A stretch of 64,000 bases of DNA from Caenorhabditis remanei (lineage: Eukaryota > Nematoda > Chromadorea > Rhabditida > Rhabditidae), in the NCBI RefSeq assembly GCF_010183535.1, contig NC_071333.1, positions 13,018,587 through 13,082,586 of the forward strand. Reading direction: 5' to 3'. Within the stretch, counting starts at the first letter, position 1; each line of letters opens with the position of its first letter. The notes beneath the pieces were generated by a model. That model ran no database searches. It had not been told where the DNA came from and saw only the letters and a program-made list of their open reading frames with translations. This document shows, one piece after another, positions 26,000 through 40,065 of the stretch. The position numbers were made by a program, and so were the translations under genes.

Positions 26000-27700
26000 T
26001 TTGGGTACCTGAAAAAAACGTTTTTTGTGCGAAAAATTAATTGTGACTTCAAAAAAAAACGAAAAACTTTCGGATATTGAACGAAAAAGAATAAAGGAGA
26101 AAACTTGAGGTTTAGATACGTCCCTTGGGGAAAGTTAGCATTTTGACACCAAAACGGATAAAATCATTCAACTTTTAAGATGGGGATACACTGCTCGCTT
26201 CGTACTTTCTTTAAATATGTATGAATAGGTTTTGTATGGGTTTCTGTGAGGGTGAATCGATTACTCTTAACAGAACAATAGAACACAACTATTTCAAATC
26301 AGAGGACTAGTTTATAAAAAGATGTTCCCAAAAGAGGCAAGATTTATGCATATTCTTTCACTAATTCACAAGAACAGGGATATCTATACAGCTAGTGAAC
26401 TTGCGTTTTCCTCTTTCTCATTCGCCTCCATCTCTTGTTAGATCGTATTGTCTGCCGTCGTGGAAATGTGGGAAAAAACGAGATAGAAAAGAGACAGTAA
26501 GAAACTCTGCATTCTACATCTCACAAACACTATTTCGTCGTGTTTCTGCATAAACTTCAATGAATCAACAATAGATGTGCGGAAGGCGCATCAATTTGAA
26601 GGCAAGGACGTTAGAAGTCAAGTTAATATGTTGAAATTAGACGTTTAGTCTACACTGCCTTTAGAGATACTATCTCGCGAAAAATGTCACCTTGCTTTCT
26701 TTGTTTCAAGAAAGATTCGAAATTTTCAAAAAATTTAGAACGGGCAGGTGAAAAGTTCGAAAAGCAGGTGAGTAAAACGAGAAGAGAATTTTGTGTAACT
26801 TTTCGTCCACAATCTCATTTCTCAATCTTTCTCTCACTCGTCCTTCTTAATAGTCACCGTCCACCGAGGCAATTCGCAAGTTGTAAAAAACTTTAAAAAC
26901 AGCTCATTTTTTCATTAAAACAAATAACCCATAGAGAAGCTAGCCCTTCTTGCCGGTTCTATTTGTTTGATTTGGAAGTTCGTCCTTTTCTTCTTCACCG
27001 AAACAAAATTCAATAATGAATCATCAAAGAAATGAGAAACGGGAAAGAATGTAGATGGAGAAGAAGGTAATCCTCTTTTTCCGATGAAGTCAGAAAAGAA
27101 GCGGTTGCTATAGTAGCAAAAAAGAGCACATGTAGTTGAGAAACGAGTGTTGGGTGCCACTTGACTATTGACATTTTGAAGCTAAGAGAAAAGAGAAAAC
27201 GCGTTGACAGATATATCTGCCCGATGAAGAATGGCTGATGGAACTTTTCCTGATTGAATTCGAGGTGATATGTCTTCTGATTCATTCTTTTTCCTCGAAA
27301 TTAATCACAACAAAAAATCGTTTACGTTGGCGGATCGGAATTCGGAGAAGAGCCATAGTACTGTTTAAAAAGACTCATATTCATTATTTTCCTCATAGGT
27401 AAAAAAAATTGGAAAACCTTTAAAAATAGGTTAATGAAGAGAGGAAATATGCGGAGACCAAAAATACACAAAACTAAAAATTGAGTTCAGTAGTAAATGT
27501 ATCTTATCATATCACTCGCTTCCACTCTTCCCATTTTATCATTTTCCTATTCAAGACACAACGTAAAATGAGGAATAAATATTTGAAAATTGTTTGAAAT
27601 GTGATAGTGAACGAGTTAAATCCCGTGCACCTTTCTTTTTCTCTCGACAAACATTTCCGCTCATAATTAGATGTTTGCCATGCGGAAATATGCCGTGAAA
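26000..27700. other. Intergenic, no gene supported
   Basis: AT-rich DNA. ORFs at 26684-26896 (+), 26915-27160 (-) and 27551-27769 (-) have no splice or domain support. Confidence 0.45.
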
Positions 27701-27717
27701 ATCAATTCTGTGCCAAA

Positions 27718-28020
27718 ATGAAGGCGTTAATGAATAAGAAAACGAGATGTTGTGAGAGTGTGCCCACAACTCGTCGTCATTCCATTGCTTCCTGCAAAGC
27801 CAAACCTAATGAAAAGATTTCTTTCTTGGTCATCGAAATAAAGAGAAGAAAAGCGAAGAAGGAGGCAACGAGAAAATGTCGTTTTCTGGATGCAGAAGCT
27901 CTCAAACTTGCCAAAATTGACACAATGGTCAATAGGCTTGAGAAAGAAGAGAAGGACCCATCAAAGTTGAGGCGGGAGAGAAGGGGTAATCAATTCAAGA
28001 CATGCATGAATAAGAGATAG
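27718..28020 (+). CDS. Possible small basic protein, 100 aa
   Basis: A single uninterrupted ORF from a good-context ATG (CAAAATGAAG) to TAG. The product is strongly Lys/Arg-rich (for example KRRKAKKEATRKCRF) with a predicted helix containing LDAEALKLAKIDTMVNRLEKEEKD. No signal peptide and no domain known to me. It ends 100 bases before the tail of the convergent ubiquitin-like gene. Could be a genuine single-exon gene, or a chance ORF. Confidence 0.35.
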   Translation: MKALMNKKTRCCESVPTTRRHSIASCKAKPNEKISFLVIEIKRRKAKKEATRKCRFLDAEALKLAKIDTMVNRLEKEEKDPSKLRRERRGNQFKTCMNKR

Positions 28021-28120
28021 AAATCCAAAGATTTCAATTTTCAACTTTGACAAAGCGTCAACTTTATTTCGTTTCGTTCATAATGCTCAGAATTAGAAAC
28101 ATATTTATTAATCAGAAAAT

Positions 28121-28535
28121 TTAAAGATTTGGCATATCCTGAATCTCGACGTAGGTTGGGGTAGAGTAGATAGTGTACCCATCGCGGATTCCGTACTCGC
28201 GCAGTGGTTTTGAGTCTTCAAGATGAGTAGCTGAAATATGAATCCATATTAGTTTTCTCACATTTTTATTTATTTTTTTTTACTTCCGAAAACAATCCAT
28301 TGAATTTGAGATGGCACAGTAGTGAGCTCCTCAATTTTGGATTTCGCCTGAATTTATTACTTGTGAGTTCACTTCTAAACCAATAAATTTACCTCAGCAA
28401 CCGTAGCATTGTCTCCCAAGTTGAGGTCGACAGTGTGCCCCGCGTACTTTCTTGTTTTGTTATAGACAATAGCTTTGATGTGCCTGAAAACTATTACGTT
28501 CTTAACGAACTCAAAATAAAATTCAAAACTTACAT
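28121..28535 (-). CDS. Stand-alone ubiquitin-like protein, 88 aa
   Basis: The coding sequence begins with AT at 28535-28534, interrupted by an intron, and the G of the ATG is the first base of the next exon. Exons: 28534-28535 (end of the 5' exon), 28393-28483, 28284-28347, 28121-28230. The protein reads MHIKAIVYNKTRKY..., with TVDLNLGDNATVAEAKSKIEELTTVP, QWIVFG and LREYGIRDGYTIY: a beta-grasp ubiquitin-like fold in which KSKIEELTTVP matches ubiquitin helix 1 and LREYGIRDGYTI the LSDYNIQKESTL region. Upstream in the same frame is TGA, so the split ATG is the start. It lacks a C-terminal Gly-Gly, so conjugation is unlikely. The TBCB N-terminal domain is a possible relative. Minus-strand AATAAA at 28063-28068. 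Confidence 0.82.
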
Positions 28536-28895
28536 GATTCAAATTTAGATGTGACGATGAAAACGTTGGGTTCGTTGGGAAATTCACAAAAGCGACCTCG
28601 TCTTTATACGGTTTCTAAGTAGCTGCATTTTGTGAGAGGCAACAATGTTTGTCATGTCCGCAATTATCTTTTTCCTAGGCATAGTTCGCCAAAATTTGAC
28701 TAATGTAAGGGCATACTGTTTTACAAAAGACATTCAATAATAAATAAAGCGATCCCATATTTTCATAATAGTTATAAAAATATATCTAACAGTTTTTATT
28801 AGAGAAATTCTTCAAGAAGTTGAAAATACATCAGAAATTGTTTTGATTCAAAGGAGAGAACCTTGAGTTACAAAAAAAAACACTATTTTCTTAAT

Positions 28896-31800
28896 TTACA
28901 ATAAAAATTTGACGAATGCGACAATCAACACCGAGAAAGAAGCAGATAAATATTTAGAAGATTTGGTAGTGGTAGCAACAGTTGTGGTTGTTGTCGTTGT
29001 GGTGGTTGGGTTCGTTGGGTTCGTTGGGTTCGTTGGGTTCGTTGGGTTCGTTGGGTTCGTTGGGTTCGTTGGTGGCGCCTGGGTGTTTAATGGTCCTGTT
29101 CCTTGCTCCTGTAAGAATAATAATATAATAAATAGCAAGACTGCAATTTTAATTTTCGCTATGTTTTTACACCAATCAATAAACTCACAAGGTATTGAGC
29201 CAGAAGTGGTTGACGGATCATGCTGACTGCAATAGAGGTGTTATAGTTTGGTTGTCCGTGAACAAAGTTGTTGATCATTTGGAGAACTGGTCCAGGACGG
29301 TCAGTTGGGGACATGTGTCCGGCACCCTTGACTGTCAGCAGGTCAATAGTCAAATTGTTCTTCTGGAACTTCTGCACATATCCTCCAATCTGACCTCCAT
29401 ACATCCAAGATCCTCTTGGTTGGTTGGAAACAAACTGTTGATTGGTTGCAAGGTTGTTGACCATGGATCCAGCCTCAAACATTGAACAAACTGAGTCCAC
29501 ATCTCCGTTGTAAAGAAGAACGCTGAAAAATTAACTTTGGAAACTAATTTCCAACTAGAAAACCTACTTCAAGTTGTATCCGCTGTTGAGAATATCAGTG
29601 AAGACTTGGGTGGTGTCGTTGTACAAGTTGCTGTAGTTGATATCCCTGCAAAAAGCGATATGGGTAACCTTTTTTCTTCAAATAGTTCGACTCACACGCA
29701 GAAACTCCATCGTTGAACGGAATCTGGGATATGGAGAGCATCTCTAACATGGGACAAACTTAAGTAGTTGTAGGAAGCAGCGTCACTCCAGCATGAATAC
29801 CCTCCAGTTGCATCAGTTGACAGTGGATCAGTCGGGTTAGTCTGGAAATTGTTTAATTGTAAATTAGCACAATTCTAAGAGCAACTAACCTTAAGGAGAG
29901 CTTGTGGAATTGTAGACTTCAATCTTCTCTCCAAATCGATTCTTGAAACTTTCTCCTTCTCCTCGAATGGACTGACAGAGCTTCTTGGGGTGACGTAGCA
30001 ATCCTGGTAGAGATTGTATTGATCGTACATGGCCTTCCAGTTTCTGTCGTATGAAAGTTGCTCAACAAGGTAGGCGCACTGTTGGAGTGTCTGGTTATTA
30101 GGGAACGACTTGGCCTTGACATTGACACCGGAATCGATTGTGATGTAGTAATCATAGTTGCAGTCGTATGAGACATCTGAGGATGGGCAGCATGCACGAA
30201 GTTTCTCCCATTGTCTGGAATAGAAAGGCACGTTACAAGAGTTTGAGGGTAATGGTAAACTTACGGCTTGTCGTAGATTCCATGGAAATAGAGGAAATCT
30301 GGGAGAGTTCTGACATCATTCACAGCGCTGACCATACCGTTTCCGACAGCCATACCGCGAAGCTTGATGTTAGATTGACCGGCCTGAAATAAGTTTATGA
30401 TTGGATAAAGTCATAATGAAGCATTTGAATACCTGAATCTTCTGGATCAATAGTCTCGTCAAAGTTGGTACGTAAACTCCACCATACGACTCTCCAGTGA
30501 TGTACAACTCGCTGTTTTTGTGTGGTGAGTATGCGGCGAAGAAGTCTTCAAGAGCAGTGTAGGTATCGAGTGCAGTCTTGTCATCATCCCATGTGGTGTC
30601 TTTGTTCACATCTTTGTCTTGATAAGAAAATCCAACTCCTCTTGGAGAATCAATGATAAGAAGGTGAGCAGCCTTGTTCCATGAATAAACGTTCTCGAAA
30701 AGTGTTTCTCCATCTGGGTTAACAAAGAATGGTCCGATTTCTCCAAGAAGTCCTCCAGTGGAAGCGCATCCTGGTCCTCCTTGGAGCCAGAGAATAATTG
30801 GATCTCCCTCATTTCCGGATTGAGATTCAACGAACCAGTAGAAGAGCTTGTTTCCAGGGGTGGCTTGGAGGTATCCAGAGTGTTGGTTGAAATTGACATT
30901 CCATGTTGCTCCCGGAAGGGCGAAGATGTGGTCAGCCATTCTGCGTGAAAGAGTAACTGGAGCTGGTTGATATTGTGAGAGAAGAGGTTTGCGGGAGTAA
31001 TCCAAAGTCATGTTTCTGTTGTAGTCGTATTTGTTGACAAAGTTGTAAATCATTTGAAGAGCTGGTCCTGGACGGTCTTGTGGCACAAAGTGTCCGGCTC
31101 CCTTGACAGTGAGCTGATCAATGGTAACCTTCGTGTTACCTTTTTGAGCATTAGTGTATGTGAACTGCTTCCAATATCCTCCGACACGTGGCAAGAATTG
31201 TCCTTGAGTGTAGTTCCATGGTGAGTGTTGTGAAGTCACAGCCATGTTCTTATCCTTTGCAAGTTTCTCAATGAACCATTGGTCTCCGAGGAATTGGCAA
31301 GCCATATCAACGTCTCCGTTGTAGATCAAGAATCTTAATGGATATCCGCTGGCAAGGATGTCGTTGAACACAGAGGTAGTGTCATTGTGTTGTTGGACGT
31401 AGTTCTCATTCATAACCAAGTTGCAGTCGGTCCAGTATGGAAGAGAAGTTGGGATGTGGAGAGCGGCACGAACTTCTGGGAGATTCATGTATGCTTCAGA
31501 ACTATCTCCAGAGAAGCATGTGAATCCTCCATTGGCATCAGTAGATTGGTAGTTGATTTTCTTCTGAAAAGTAACTCATTAAAATCAGCCAGCTAGCATC
31601 CTGCCATGAACAAACCGCTTGGTCAACGAACAACGTGGATGGCAAGAATGGAGAAACATCAGCAGACCTCTTTGATCGTCTGTTTTGAACTCTACGAATT
31701 CCACTAGCTAATTCAGACAACTTGGAGTCTGCAGCAGGTGGAGTAGAGTAGCAATCAGCAAAAGTATTGTACACATCGTTGCTAAAATGTTATATTTTTG

Positions 31801-34800
31801 GTTGGAATGCCATAATGTAACTAACTCAGTAGTCCAAACATCGAGGAAACCTTGTTGAGTGACAAGAGCTCCACATTGAGCAGCAAGAGATCCGTCGTTG
31901 AGTTTTGGAGAGACATTTCCAGATGTATCAATGTTGATGTATTGGGTATAGTCGCAGTATGCTTGTGGAACAGAAGTGTCACAGCACTTGGAAATGGCAT
32001 CCCAGTCACTGAAAACAAAAGTTATCGGGATTCCACAAATTGTATTGAAAATATTCTTACGATTTATCGTGTTCTCCTCTGAAGTAGAGAAGTGAGACAG
32101 CCGAGTTGATTTGTTGGATTCCAGAGAGTTCACCGTTTCCTATGGCGACTCCGACAAGGTTGACTTTGTTGATGGTACCAGCTTGGATAGCATTGATCAG
32201 TGCTCGTGTGAGAGTTGGAACGTAGACTCCACCGTATGATTCTCCGGTGATGTAGAATGGACGGTTTTGGTACTCTGGGAACTTGTTGAAGAAGTTAGCC
32301 AAAGCCAAGACAGTGTCGGATGCGGTCTGCAAATAGTTTTCATGATTTAAAATATCAATAGGCTAGTCACTTACGTAAGTGTCATTATACATGGTGTCAG
32401 CGGGATATTCGTTACTACGGAAGGAGTAACCAACATCTCTTGGTGCCTCAAGGAACAGAACGTTTCCAGCCTTGTTCCAGGAAAACGTGTTTTCGAAGAG
32501 TGTCTTTCCATCTGCATTCACATGGAATGGTCCGAGTTCCTCCAAGAATCCTCCGATTGAAGAGCATCCTGGTCCTCCGTTGAGCCAAAGAATGAGTGGA
32601 TCAGTTGTGGCATTGAGTTGAGATTCGACGAGCCAGTAGTGAAGATAGTTTCCAGCAGAAGCATTTAAGTATCCAGAGTATTGTTTGAAGTTTGGAGTGA
32701 AAGTCAATCCAGGAAGGTTGGTAACCTCATCTTGAGCCTTTGACTGCGATGGTGGTGGTGGTGGAGCGTCGAATTCGGCTGATTTCTTGACAGATTCTTG
32801 TTCTCCAGTCTTCATGAACTTGTTGGCACGGCCCACTTTGTGAACCTTTGTATGAACTCGATTTCCGTTGAAACTGATTCCAGTGGTAGAGCGATTAAGA
32901 GAAGCAGCAAGCTTTTCAGCGACAACATAAGTCTGTTTTAATGGATGGAGGCTAGAATCAATCACTGTTGGGTTGCTGTAATCTTGGTTACGGAAGAAGT
33001 TGGCAATCATTTGGAGGGCTGGTCCTGGACGATCAGTTGGTACCAAGTGTCCTGCTCCTTTCACCGTGATAAGGTCAATGGAGAATCCGGCGTTGTTATC
33101 GAACTTCTTGGCATATCCAGCAATTGCTGTCATGTATCTCCAATCAGCGCGTTGTTTGGTGACTGGTAGTTGATTTTTCAAAGCGAATGCCTCAATGAAC
33201 CATTGATCTCCCAAGTAGTTGCAAGCTTGGTCAACGTCTCCGTTGTAGATGAGGACACGGAGTGGGTACTTGGTATCGAGAATGTGTTGGAAGACGGAGG
33301 TAGTGTCATTGTGTTGTTGAACGTAGAGACCGTTGATGGTATCGCTGAAAAATTGCAGATTAAGAATTAGTTGTGAATTCCTGTCAACTCACTTGCAAGC
33401 AGACCAAGTTCCAGCTGCAGAAGACACATGAAGAGCGCTGCGAACATCGGGAAGGTTGATCCAGCTGGCTGCTTGGGCGGTTCCGTAGCATGCAAGTCCT
33501 CCTTGGTTGTCAGTGGAAGAAGTGGAGATTTTAGCCTGAAAATTCAAGATTTATATTCATTTTCCCAGAAATTTTCTTACTCCTTGGTCGACGAATCCTT
33601 TCATGTATTTCTTTTTCTGGTTGATGGTCATTCTTGATCCGAAAGCTCTCGTAGAATCTTCATAACAATCTTGGTAAATGTTGTAGACGTCGTTCAAACT
33701 GTTCCAGAATCTTTGTTGTCCGAGATCAGCAACCTTGTTGGCACAGAAAGAGCCGTCGTTTGGAATCGCAGTTCCGTCCGGCCCGAGATGGATGTATTGG
33801 GCGAAATTGCAGTATTCAAACCATTGAGAGCTAGTCTTGGTTTGGTTGCAGCACTGTTGGAGGGAATCGAAGTCACTGAAAATTATTTTGATTATCTTAT
33901 TTTCATATCATTTTTCAGCTTACTCCTTGCTGAAAAGACCGTGGAAGTAGCTCATCATGATAGCCGAGTTGAATTGTTGAATTGCAGACAATTCTCCGTT
34001 TCCAATAGACATACCAACTAAATTCAATTGTGGAAAGTCTCCAGACTGAAAATTTAAAAGATCAGCCTTCAGTCAAATCTCTATCAAAATACCTGAATTT
34101 TGTCAATGAGAAGAGAAGTGATAGTTGGAACGTAGACTCCACCATATGATTCTCCAGTGACGAAGAATGGACGATTGATGTATTCTGGGTAGACAGTCAA
34201 AAAATCCTTGAGGGCGAGGTAGGTATCGGTGGCGGTCTGAAATATCAACAGTCAATAATATTTTTTCAGGCAATTTTCTCACTCTCTGATCGTCCCAGAT
34301 AGTGTCATTGTTCAGGCTTGGATCTTGAACTGAGAATCCGACTCCTCTTGGTGATTCCAAGAAAATAATGTTAGCAGCCTTGTTCCATGAATAGACATTC
34401 TCAAAGAGTGTCTTGCCATCAGGATTTGGATGGAATGGTCCGAGTTCAGTGAGCATTGCCATGAGTCCAGAGCATCCTGGTCCTCCAGTGAGCCACAAGA
34501 CAAGTGGATCGGTGGTTGGGTTTTCTTGGGACTCGACGAACCAGTAGTGAAGGTAGTTTCCGGTGACTCCATTGAGATATCCAGAGTATTGCTTGAAGTT
34601 CAATCCGTATGTAATTCCTGGAAGGTTCCAAACTCTGTCAGCTTGTTTACGAGTCCCTGAAATGCTCGAATGATTTATAAATATAGTATTGTCCCTGTTC
34701 CTGCATTTTTTGCTTTATGCTTCCATCAAAGATGACGTTTTACACTCTTTTTCATCTCAAATAGGGTTAGAACCAGATAAGAGTTTGCTTCATCCTTCCA

Positions 34801-37800
34801 TTGGCAAACCATCACCGATAAAACCTTTCTGTGAAAGTGAAAAAGAAGAAGTACAAGAAAAATGTTGCGATAGCACCTTTTTTGTCATGCCGCCGCAAAA
34901 CGACTGATAAAATTTTGTGATCAACTCAAAAATCTCGTTGTCTGCGTCGTCTAACTACAAAACTTACATGTCTTTTGTGGAGGAGCTGCGAATTGTGGAA
35001 GAAGTGGTGCTGGAGTAACATCATACGGCACTTGATTGCTGTATCCATTGGTGCTATACAAATAATTGTGGAACAGTTGAAGGGCTGGACCTGGCCTGTC
35101 CATTGGGACCAAATGTCCTGCTCCCTTGACAGTCAACAGGTCGATGCTGAACTTGTTGATGTTCCATGACTTAAGATATCCAGCAAGCGTTGGTTTGTAG
35201 GTGTTTCCTGTTCCAGCACGAGTGTAGTTCCATTGTTGACGTGTCTGTGTCAATGTCATCTTGTAGGCATTGTTAGCCAAGTTCTCAATAAACCATTGAT
35301 CTCCCAAATAGTTGCAAGCAAAATCGACATCTCCGTTGTAGATCAAAACCTTGAGTGGGTATCCAGAGTCAACAAGGAATTGGAAAACTGGAGTCATATC
35401 TGGGTTTTGTTGAATGTAGTACTTCTCATTGATGTCGTCACTGCAGTCTTGCCAAGCTTGAACAAAAGTTGGGATGTGAAGAGCATCGCGGACATCTTTG
35501 CGACCGAGCCAAGCAATGGTAGCATCTCCATTGTAGCATGGGAAAGATCCGAGAGCATCGGTAGACATTTTGTTGACGAGGGACTGAAAATGTCAGTGAG
35601 AATTGAACTGTGAAAGATAACTCACTCCTTGGTCGATGAATGGGTTAAATCCAGTGCTGAACAATTGGTAAGCAGAGTTAGCTCCGGTGGTAGAAAGAGC
35701 ACTTCTCATTATTCTTCTCATGGTCTTTTGATGAACCTTGGCATGTCTCTCTTCAGCACCTCCAAACACAGATGAGTCGAAGTTGTAGCAGTCTTGATAC
35801 GAATTATAGACATCATTGCTATAATAATGGAATTAATACCATTTATTCATATTTTTCAACGTACTATGTTTCCCAGATAGAGTTCAGACCGAGATTCACA
35901 ACCATCTGCCCACAGGAAATGATTTGATGATCATTTGTGTCATTGCGAGGCGCTGGATTGCCGTAATTGTCGAAGACAACGAACTGAAATGAGATATAAT
36001 TTTGTTTCAACTGAATTTATGCTTTAAAAATTACCTTGGAAAAGTCGCAATCCACGAGTGGTCCTTGTGGAGTGTCCGGGCAGCAAAAGCGGAGATCTTC
36101 CCATTGTCTAAAAGAAGAAAAAATATATTTTATTTGAATTTATATCTGCGGTGTTTGCGGACCAGGACGTACACCACCGGTTTTTGCGGACCTGGGCGAT
36201 GTCTCTATACACCAGCATGCTTTGCGGGGAAAAAAGAGACAACATCTCCGTATGACCCCTTCTTTTTTCTCAAGCAACAAAAACGAGGTTGCGGAAATTA
36301 TTGATCTCAGCCTTAGGAGGACAGAGGCAGCATAATTTTGGATAGGACACTTACTTAGTACCCAACATTCCTCTGTAGTAGAGAAGGTCGATTCCAGAGT
36401 TTGTGAGTTGTTTGCGACTCAAAGCTCCATTTCCGACTGCGAATCCTTTGAGGTTGATGTAAGGAGTGGTGTTGTTCTGAATCATCTGCACAACAAGTTT
36501 TGTAAGAGTTGGAACGTAGACTCCTCCGTAGGATTCTCCAGTGATGTAGAAGTCTCTTCCTTGGTATTCTGGGAATCTTTGGAAGAATTGAATGAGTGCA
36601 AGAGCATTGTCTGTGGCAGTTTTGTTGTCGTTGTACAGAAGATCTGGAGTAGCTGAACTGTCTCTGTAAGAGAATCCGACATCTCTCGGAGATTCCAAGA
36701 ATAAGATATTGGCAGCTTTGTTCCAGGAGTTTACGTTTTCAATGACGGTAGCATTGTCCTGATTTATTCTGTATGGTCCGTTCTCAGTAAGAAGTCCAAG
36801 AAGAGAAGAGCATCCTGGTCCTCCATTGAGCCAAAGAACAATTGGAGCAGTTGTTGGGTTTGTTTGAGCTTCGACTAACCTGAACAATGATTGAAATAGT
36901 TTTAGGACACGATTTATTATCACTCAAAGTGATATATGATTTTCCATTAGTCTTCCACTACATCAGAAAACGTATTTCTGACGAAATGCATGATAATTCA
37001 TTAATCTTTTAATAATTTGATAACCCATTTGTCAAAATTTAATGTCCTTTTTCAGTGCGACGCTTTTAGTCTGTTATCATCATTGTGACTTAAATGATTA
37101 TTGCATTCTTACTACAGATAATCGTTACCAATTTGCTATACTTGGAGTCCATGAAAATAAATGGACATGATCTTTTCAGGCTTATGTTGTACAATTTTAA
37201 TGTACAATCATTCAAGAATACAACTGGAAAACAAGGAAGTAGTAACAAAGGAGAAACATAAATATTGCAATCAGAAGCTTTTGTATTCCTGAATTGGATT
37301 CACAAAAAAAACAGAAATTCAGTGAAAGAATTAATTCAAAGAACAGAAATTAGTAATCAGAAACCATCATATTCTTAGAGACTCAATTAGCTCAGTACGT
37401 CGAACAAAAAATTCGATAAAAAAATAATTAAAAAGTACATTCAATAACTTTTTAAAGAAGTTGACAAGAGGAAAAAAACACGTTATACTTGAAAATGGGT
37501 TAATCATGATATCAGTTCCGAACTTTTGTAAAAAAACAACTAATGATGAAAGTTTTTCAAACTCATATATCAAATTCTTATCTTCCTTGAAACTATTGCA
37601 ACACCTATAAAAGATAACCTTCATGTTTTCTAAAACCAAAAACATATTCAAAACTTGAACTTGCCAGTAATGAAGATGATTTCCTTGAGATCCATCAAGA
37701 TAACCGGAGTACTGCTTGAAGTTTGGAGTGAATGTGAGTCCGGGAAGATTATTTACGAGATCGTCAGATTTAGAAGCAAACTGCGACGGAGCCCCTAGAG

Positions 37801-37840
37801 CAGCGCCTAATAGGCAAACGATGCCCAGTGATCGGAGCAT
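28896..37840 (-). CDS. Tandem four-domain serine carboxypeptidase (S10), about 2236 aa
   Basis: I believe this is locus K10C2.1. Twenty-two exons on the minus strand, from 37665-37840 to 28896-29108; all phases agree when intron 1 uses a GC donor. A signal peptide ([16 protein letters not shown]) is followed by four S10 carboxypeptidase domains, each with GGPGC, GESYGG (Ser about 175, 722, 1280, 1814), NGDVD and GAGH..P.DRP, so the Ser-Asp-His triad is present in all four. Equivalent introns recur between domains (after K/DKIQ, before the QW/DFD/DWD segment, after DQG), showing duplication with introns in place. Between domains 2 and 3 is a basic, then proline-rich linker (APPPPP). The C-terminus has TNP repeats, a poly-Thr stretch and a hydrophobic end resembling a GPI signal. 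Likely secreted or surface, removing C-terminal residues from peptides. AATAAA at 28795-28800. Confidence 0.92.
29003..29072. repeat. 9-base coding minisatellite (Thr-Asn-Pro repeats)
   Basis: Six to seven copies of GTTGGGTTC in tandem on the plus strand. On the coding minus strand they give repeated TNP tripeptides, followed by a poly-Thr run, in the last exon of the tandem carboxypeptidase. It forms a likely O-glycosylated stalk. Copy number could vary by slippage. Confidence 0.95.
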
Positions 37841-37883
37841 TACCGAGTTTTCGGTTAGCGTCCGAATGAGAATGAGCTCCAGT

Positions 37884-37890
37884 CTTATCA
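37884..37890 (-). promoter_or_regulatory. GATA-type site upstream of the carboxypeptidase
   Basis: TGATAAG on the minus strand, 44-50 bases before the carboxypeptidase ATG. It matches the core used by intestinal GATA factors such as ELT-2 (established for C. elegans gut genes). Function here is inferred from position only. Confidence 0.45.
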
Positions 37891-38075
37891 CCTCCCCATG
37901 TCTCCTCTTCAAAATGTGTGCGGGCTCCGCCCAAAGACTATAATTTTATGACGACAACGGTATTGTACTTTTTCCCATTCCTCGGTTCTTTTGCTCTTCA
38001 GGCAGGAAACGAGTTGTGATGTTGATGGTAAGACAGAAGAAACAGACAGCAATTAATGAAGTTGATTTATTAATG

Positions 38076-39751
38076 TTAAAAACTTTTACACTGTAAAGCG
38101 GAAGAAATGCAATGCTCAAAACTGATAAACACCACAAAACAATAGAAAACAATTTTGATCGCATTGGAAAACGTAGTTTCAAATAAAAACTTGACTTCAA
38201 GTGCCGGAAGTTCCTCAATTTTCCGAGACATCCAAAAGTAGTTGACCTGTAATTGCAAAAGTTATCAGTCGTTAAAATGCGCTCTCTCTCCTACCAGCGA
38301 GTTCATTGCAGGAGTGATAAATTGCAAATCAAACAGTCGTAAAGAAGCGTATTTCAGCTTTTTCAACTAAAAATGTAAGTTTCAGTATATTGATAGAAAC
38401 CTAACCAAGTATACCTCAATGTTCGCATATGAACAAACCAGGAACAGCAGGATAAACAAGGAAGCGACAAACGAAAAAATAGTTACAGACGTCAGTTTTT
38501 TCAGCACAAGAATCAGACAATATGTTATCATTGCTAACCCCAGCAATAGAATTATGGACACTTTTCTGTTGAGTAATTCGAGGCACACCGTGATATCCTA
38601 TAAATTTACAGATTATATTCCAAAATTAGATTTTTAGAAGTCTGAAAATGTAAAAACTATATAGTCTGTTAAGAGTATGATTACTTTATGTCTTATACAT
38701 ATAAAGTTTTGTTATCATTTTGAACTTGACTTAATAATTGAAATAATACTACTTGTTTTCTTTTATGCAGTTCACCGGAAGAAGATATTATCTAAAGATT
38801 AAACCTTAAAACCGAAAACTCGAAAACAACTTTTTATGTGATAAGAGCGTTGATTTATCGCTTACTGTTGTTAATAAATCACCTTCATTTTTAACGCCAA
38901 ATGCTCATACTCTGTCCTTCCATTACACTTCTCGAGGAATTTTCTGAGTTCTCCCAACTTTTCTCCGATTCGATAGACGCAGTTTGTCCAGATAACAAGA
39001 ACTACGACAAGTCTGATTGTAATTGCGATGCAAAGAATGACCAGAACAATATCGTACGGTGAATAGTATTTGTTGAAGTGTAATTGAATTGATAGCAGCA
39101 CAAGTGCAAGGCCGAAAAGTGCTTGGAGCGTAACAACTGATGTTCTGAAATTGATATGGAAGACTCTTTTTTGTTCATGTTTCAGTTGTTGATTCTTGGT
39201 CAGAACAGTAACCTTAGAAGGGACGCTCTACTATTCCTCATGTCCATTGGTGAATCGAAAAATCTGGAGAGTTCATTTTTTGTCACTGTGGTCATGGAAA
39301 AGCATGAAGACAAGGAAATTGAGGAAATACCTGCAAAAGGGAAAGTTTCACGTGCTCGATGATAAGGTCAAAGTCTAGAATTATCATTTTCCACGCGGTT
39401 TTCAAAAATTAGTCTGATGAGAATGACGGTTCAGCTACGAAAATCATATTGCGTTTGCATTGGTAATCATTTTGTGTGTAAACTAACCGAAAAGTAATGT
39501 TCGATTACTCCATGATGATGATGGAAACATCAGAATTTGATAAATGATATGAAGCAGGAAAATTCCGGTCAGAATTGTAATGTAAATTGGGTTTCGGGCA
39601 AGATAAAGAAAAAGGATTCTGAGTACCGCTTCGACGATTGTTTTCTCCTGTTCAAGTTTCAGTCCCTGGAAAAAAGAACGAATAATGTAAAAAATAATGA
39701 CTACCTCACCTGAAACCGACAATATATTTTCTTCTTCAAGTTTTTCATCAT
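38076..39751 (-). CDS. Orphan multi-pass membrane protein, 341 aa (possible receptor)
   Basis: Minus-strand exons 39710-39751, 39488-39665, 39213-39330, 38883-39144, 38415-38597, 38295-38366, 38076-38246; phases agree. A basic N-terminus (MMKNLKKKIYCRF) precedes about six or seven hydrophobic spans: near 31-58 (ILFLYLARNPIYITILTGIF), 113-131, 138-161 (IVLVILCIAITIRLVVVLVI), 210-230 (IILLLGLAMITYCLILVL), 236-256 and 309-330. No signal peptide. Topology suits a chemoreceptor-like protein of the nematode Gr/serpentine type, but I see no diagnostic motif, so the family is unassigned. Exon 3 (39213-39330) encodes a Ser/Thr-rich loop needed to keep frame. AATAAA follows within 10 bases of the stop. 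Confidence 0.8.
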
Positions 39752-40065
39752 CTTTACAATGTATGAAGGCATTAAAGTTGGAAAAGAAGTAATGAAAGTT
39801 TCTCGATTCTCACCGAACCATAGAGAATGCTAAACCGGAATTGCGCAATTTAGGCACACACAAATAGTGAATGCTCGTGTTTTTTCGTTTCGTTTATTTT
39901 GACTGAATATGCAATCCAATGGTGAGGTTAAGATTCGTACAACATTACAGTTTTTGTGATATTCAATATGTTAAAAAATATAACCGACATACAAAAACGC
40001 GTAATTTGATGTATCAGGTCTGAATATTTGCAAAATTTAAAATTGTATAGCTGTGTATCAGCTAA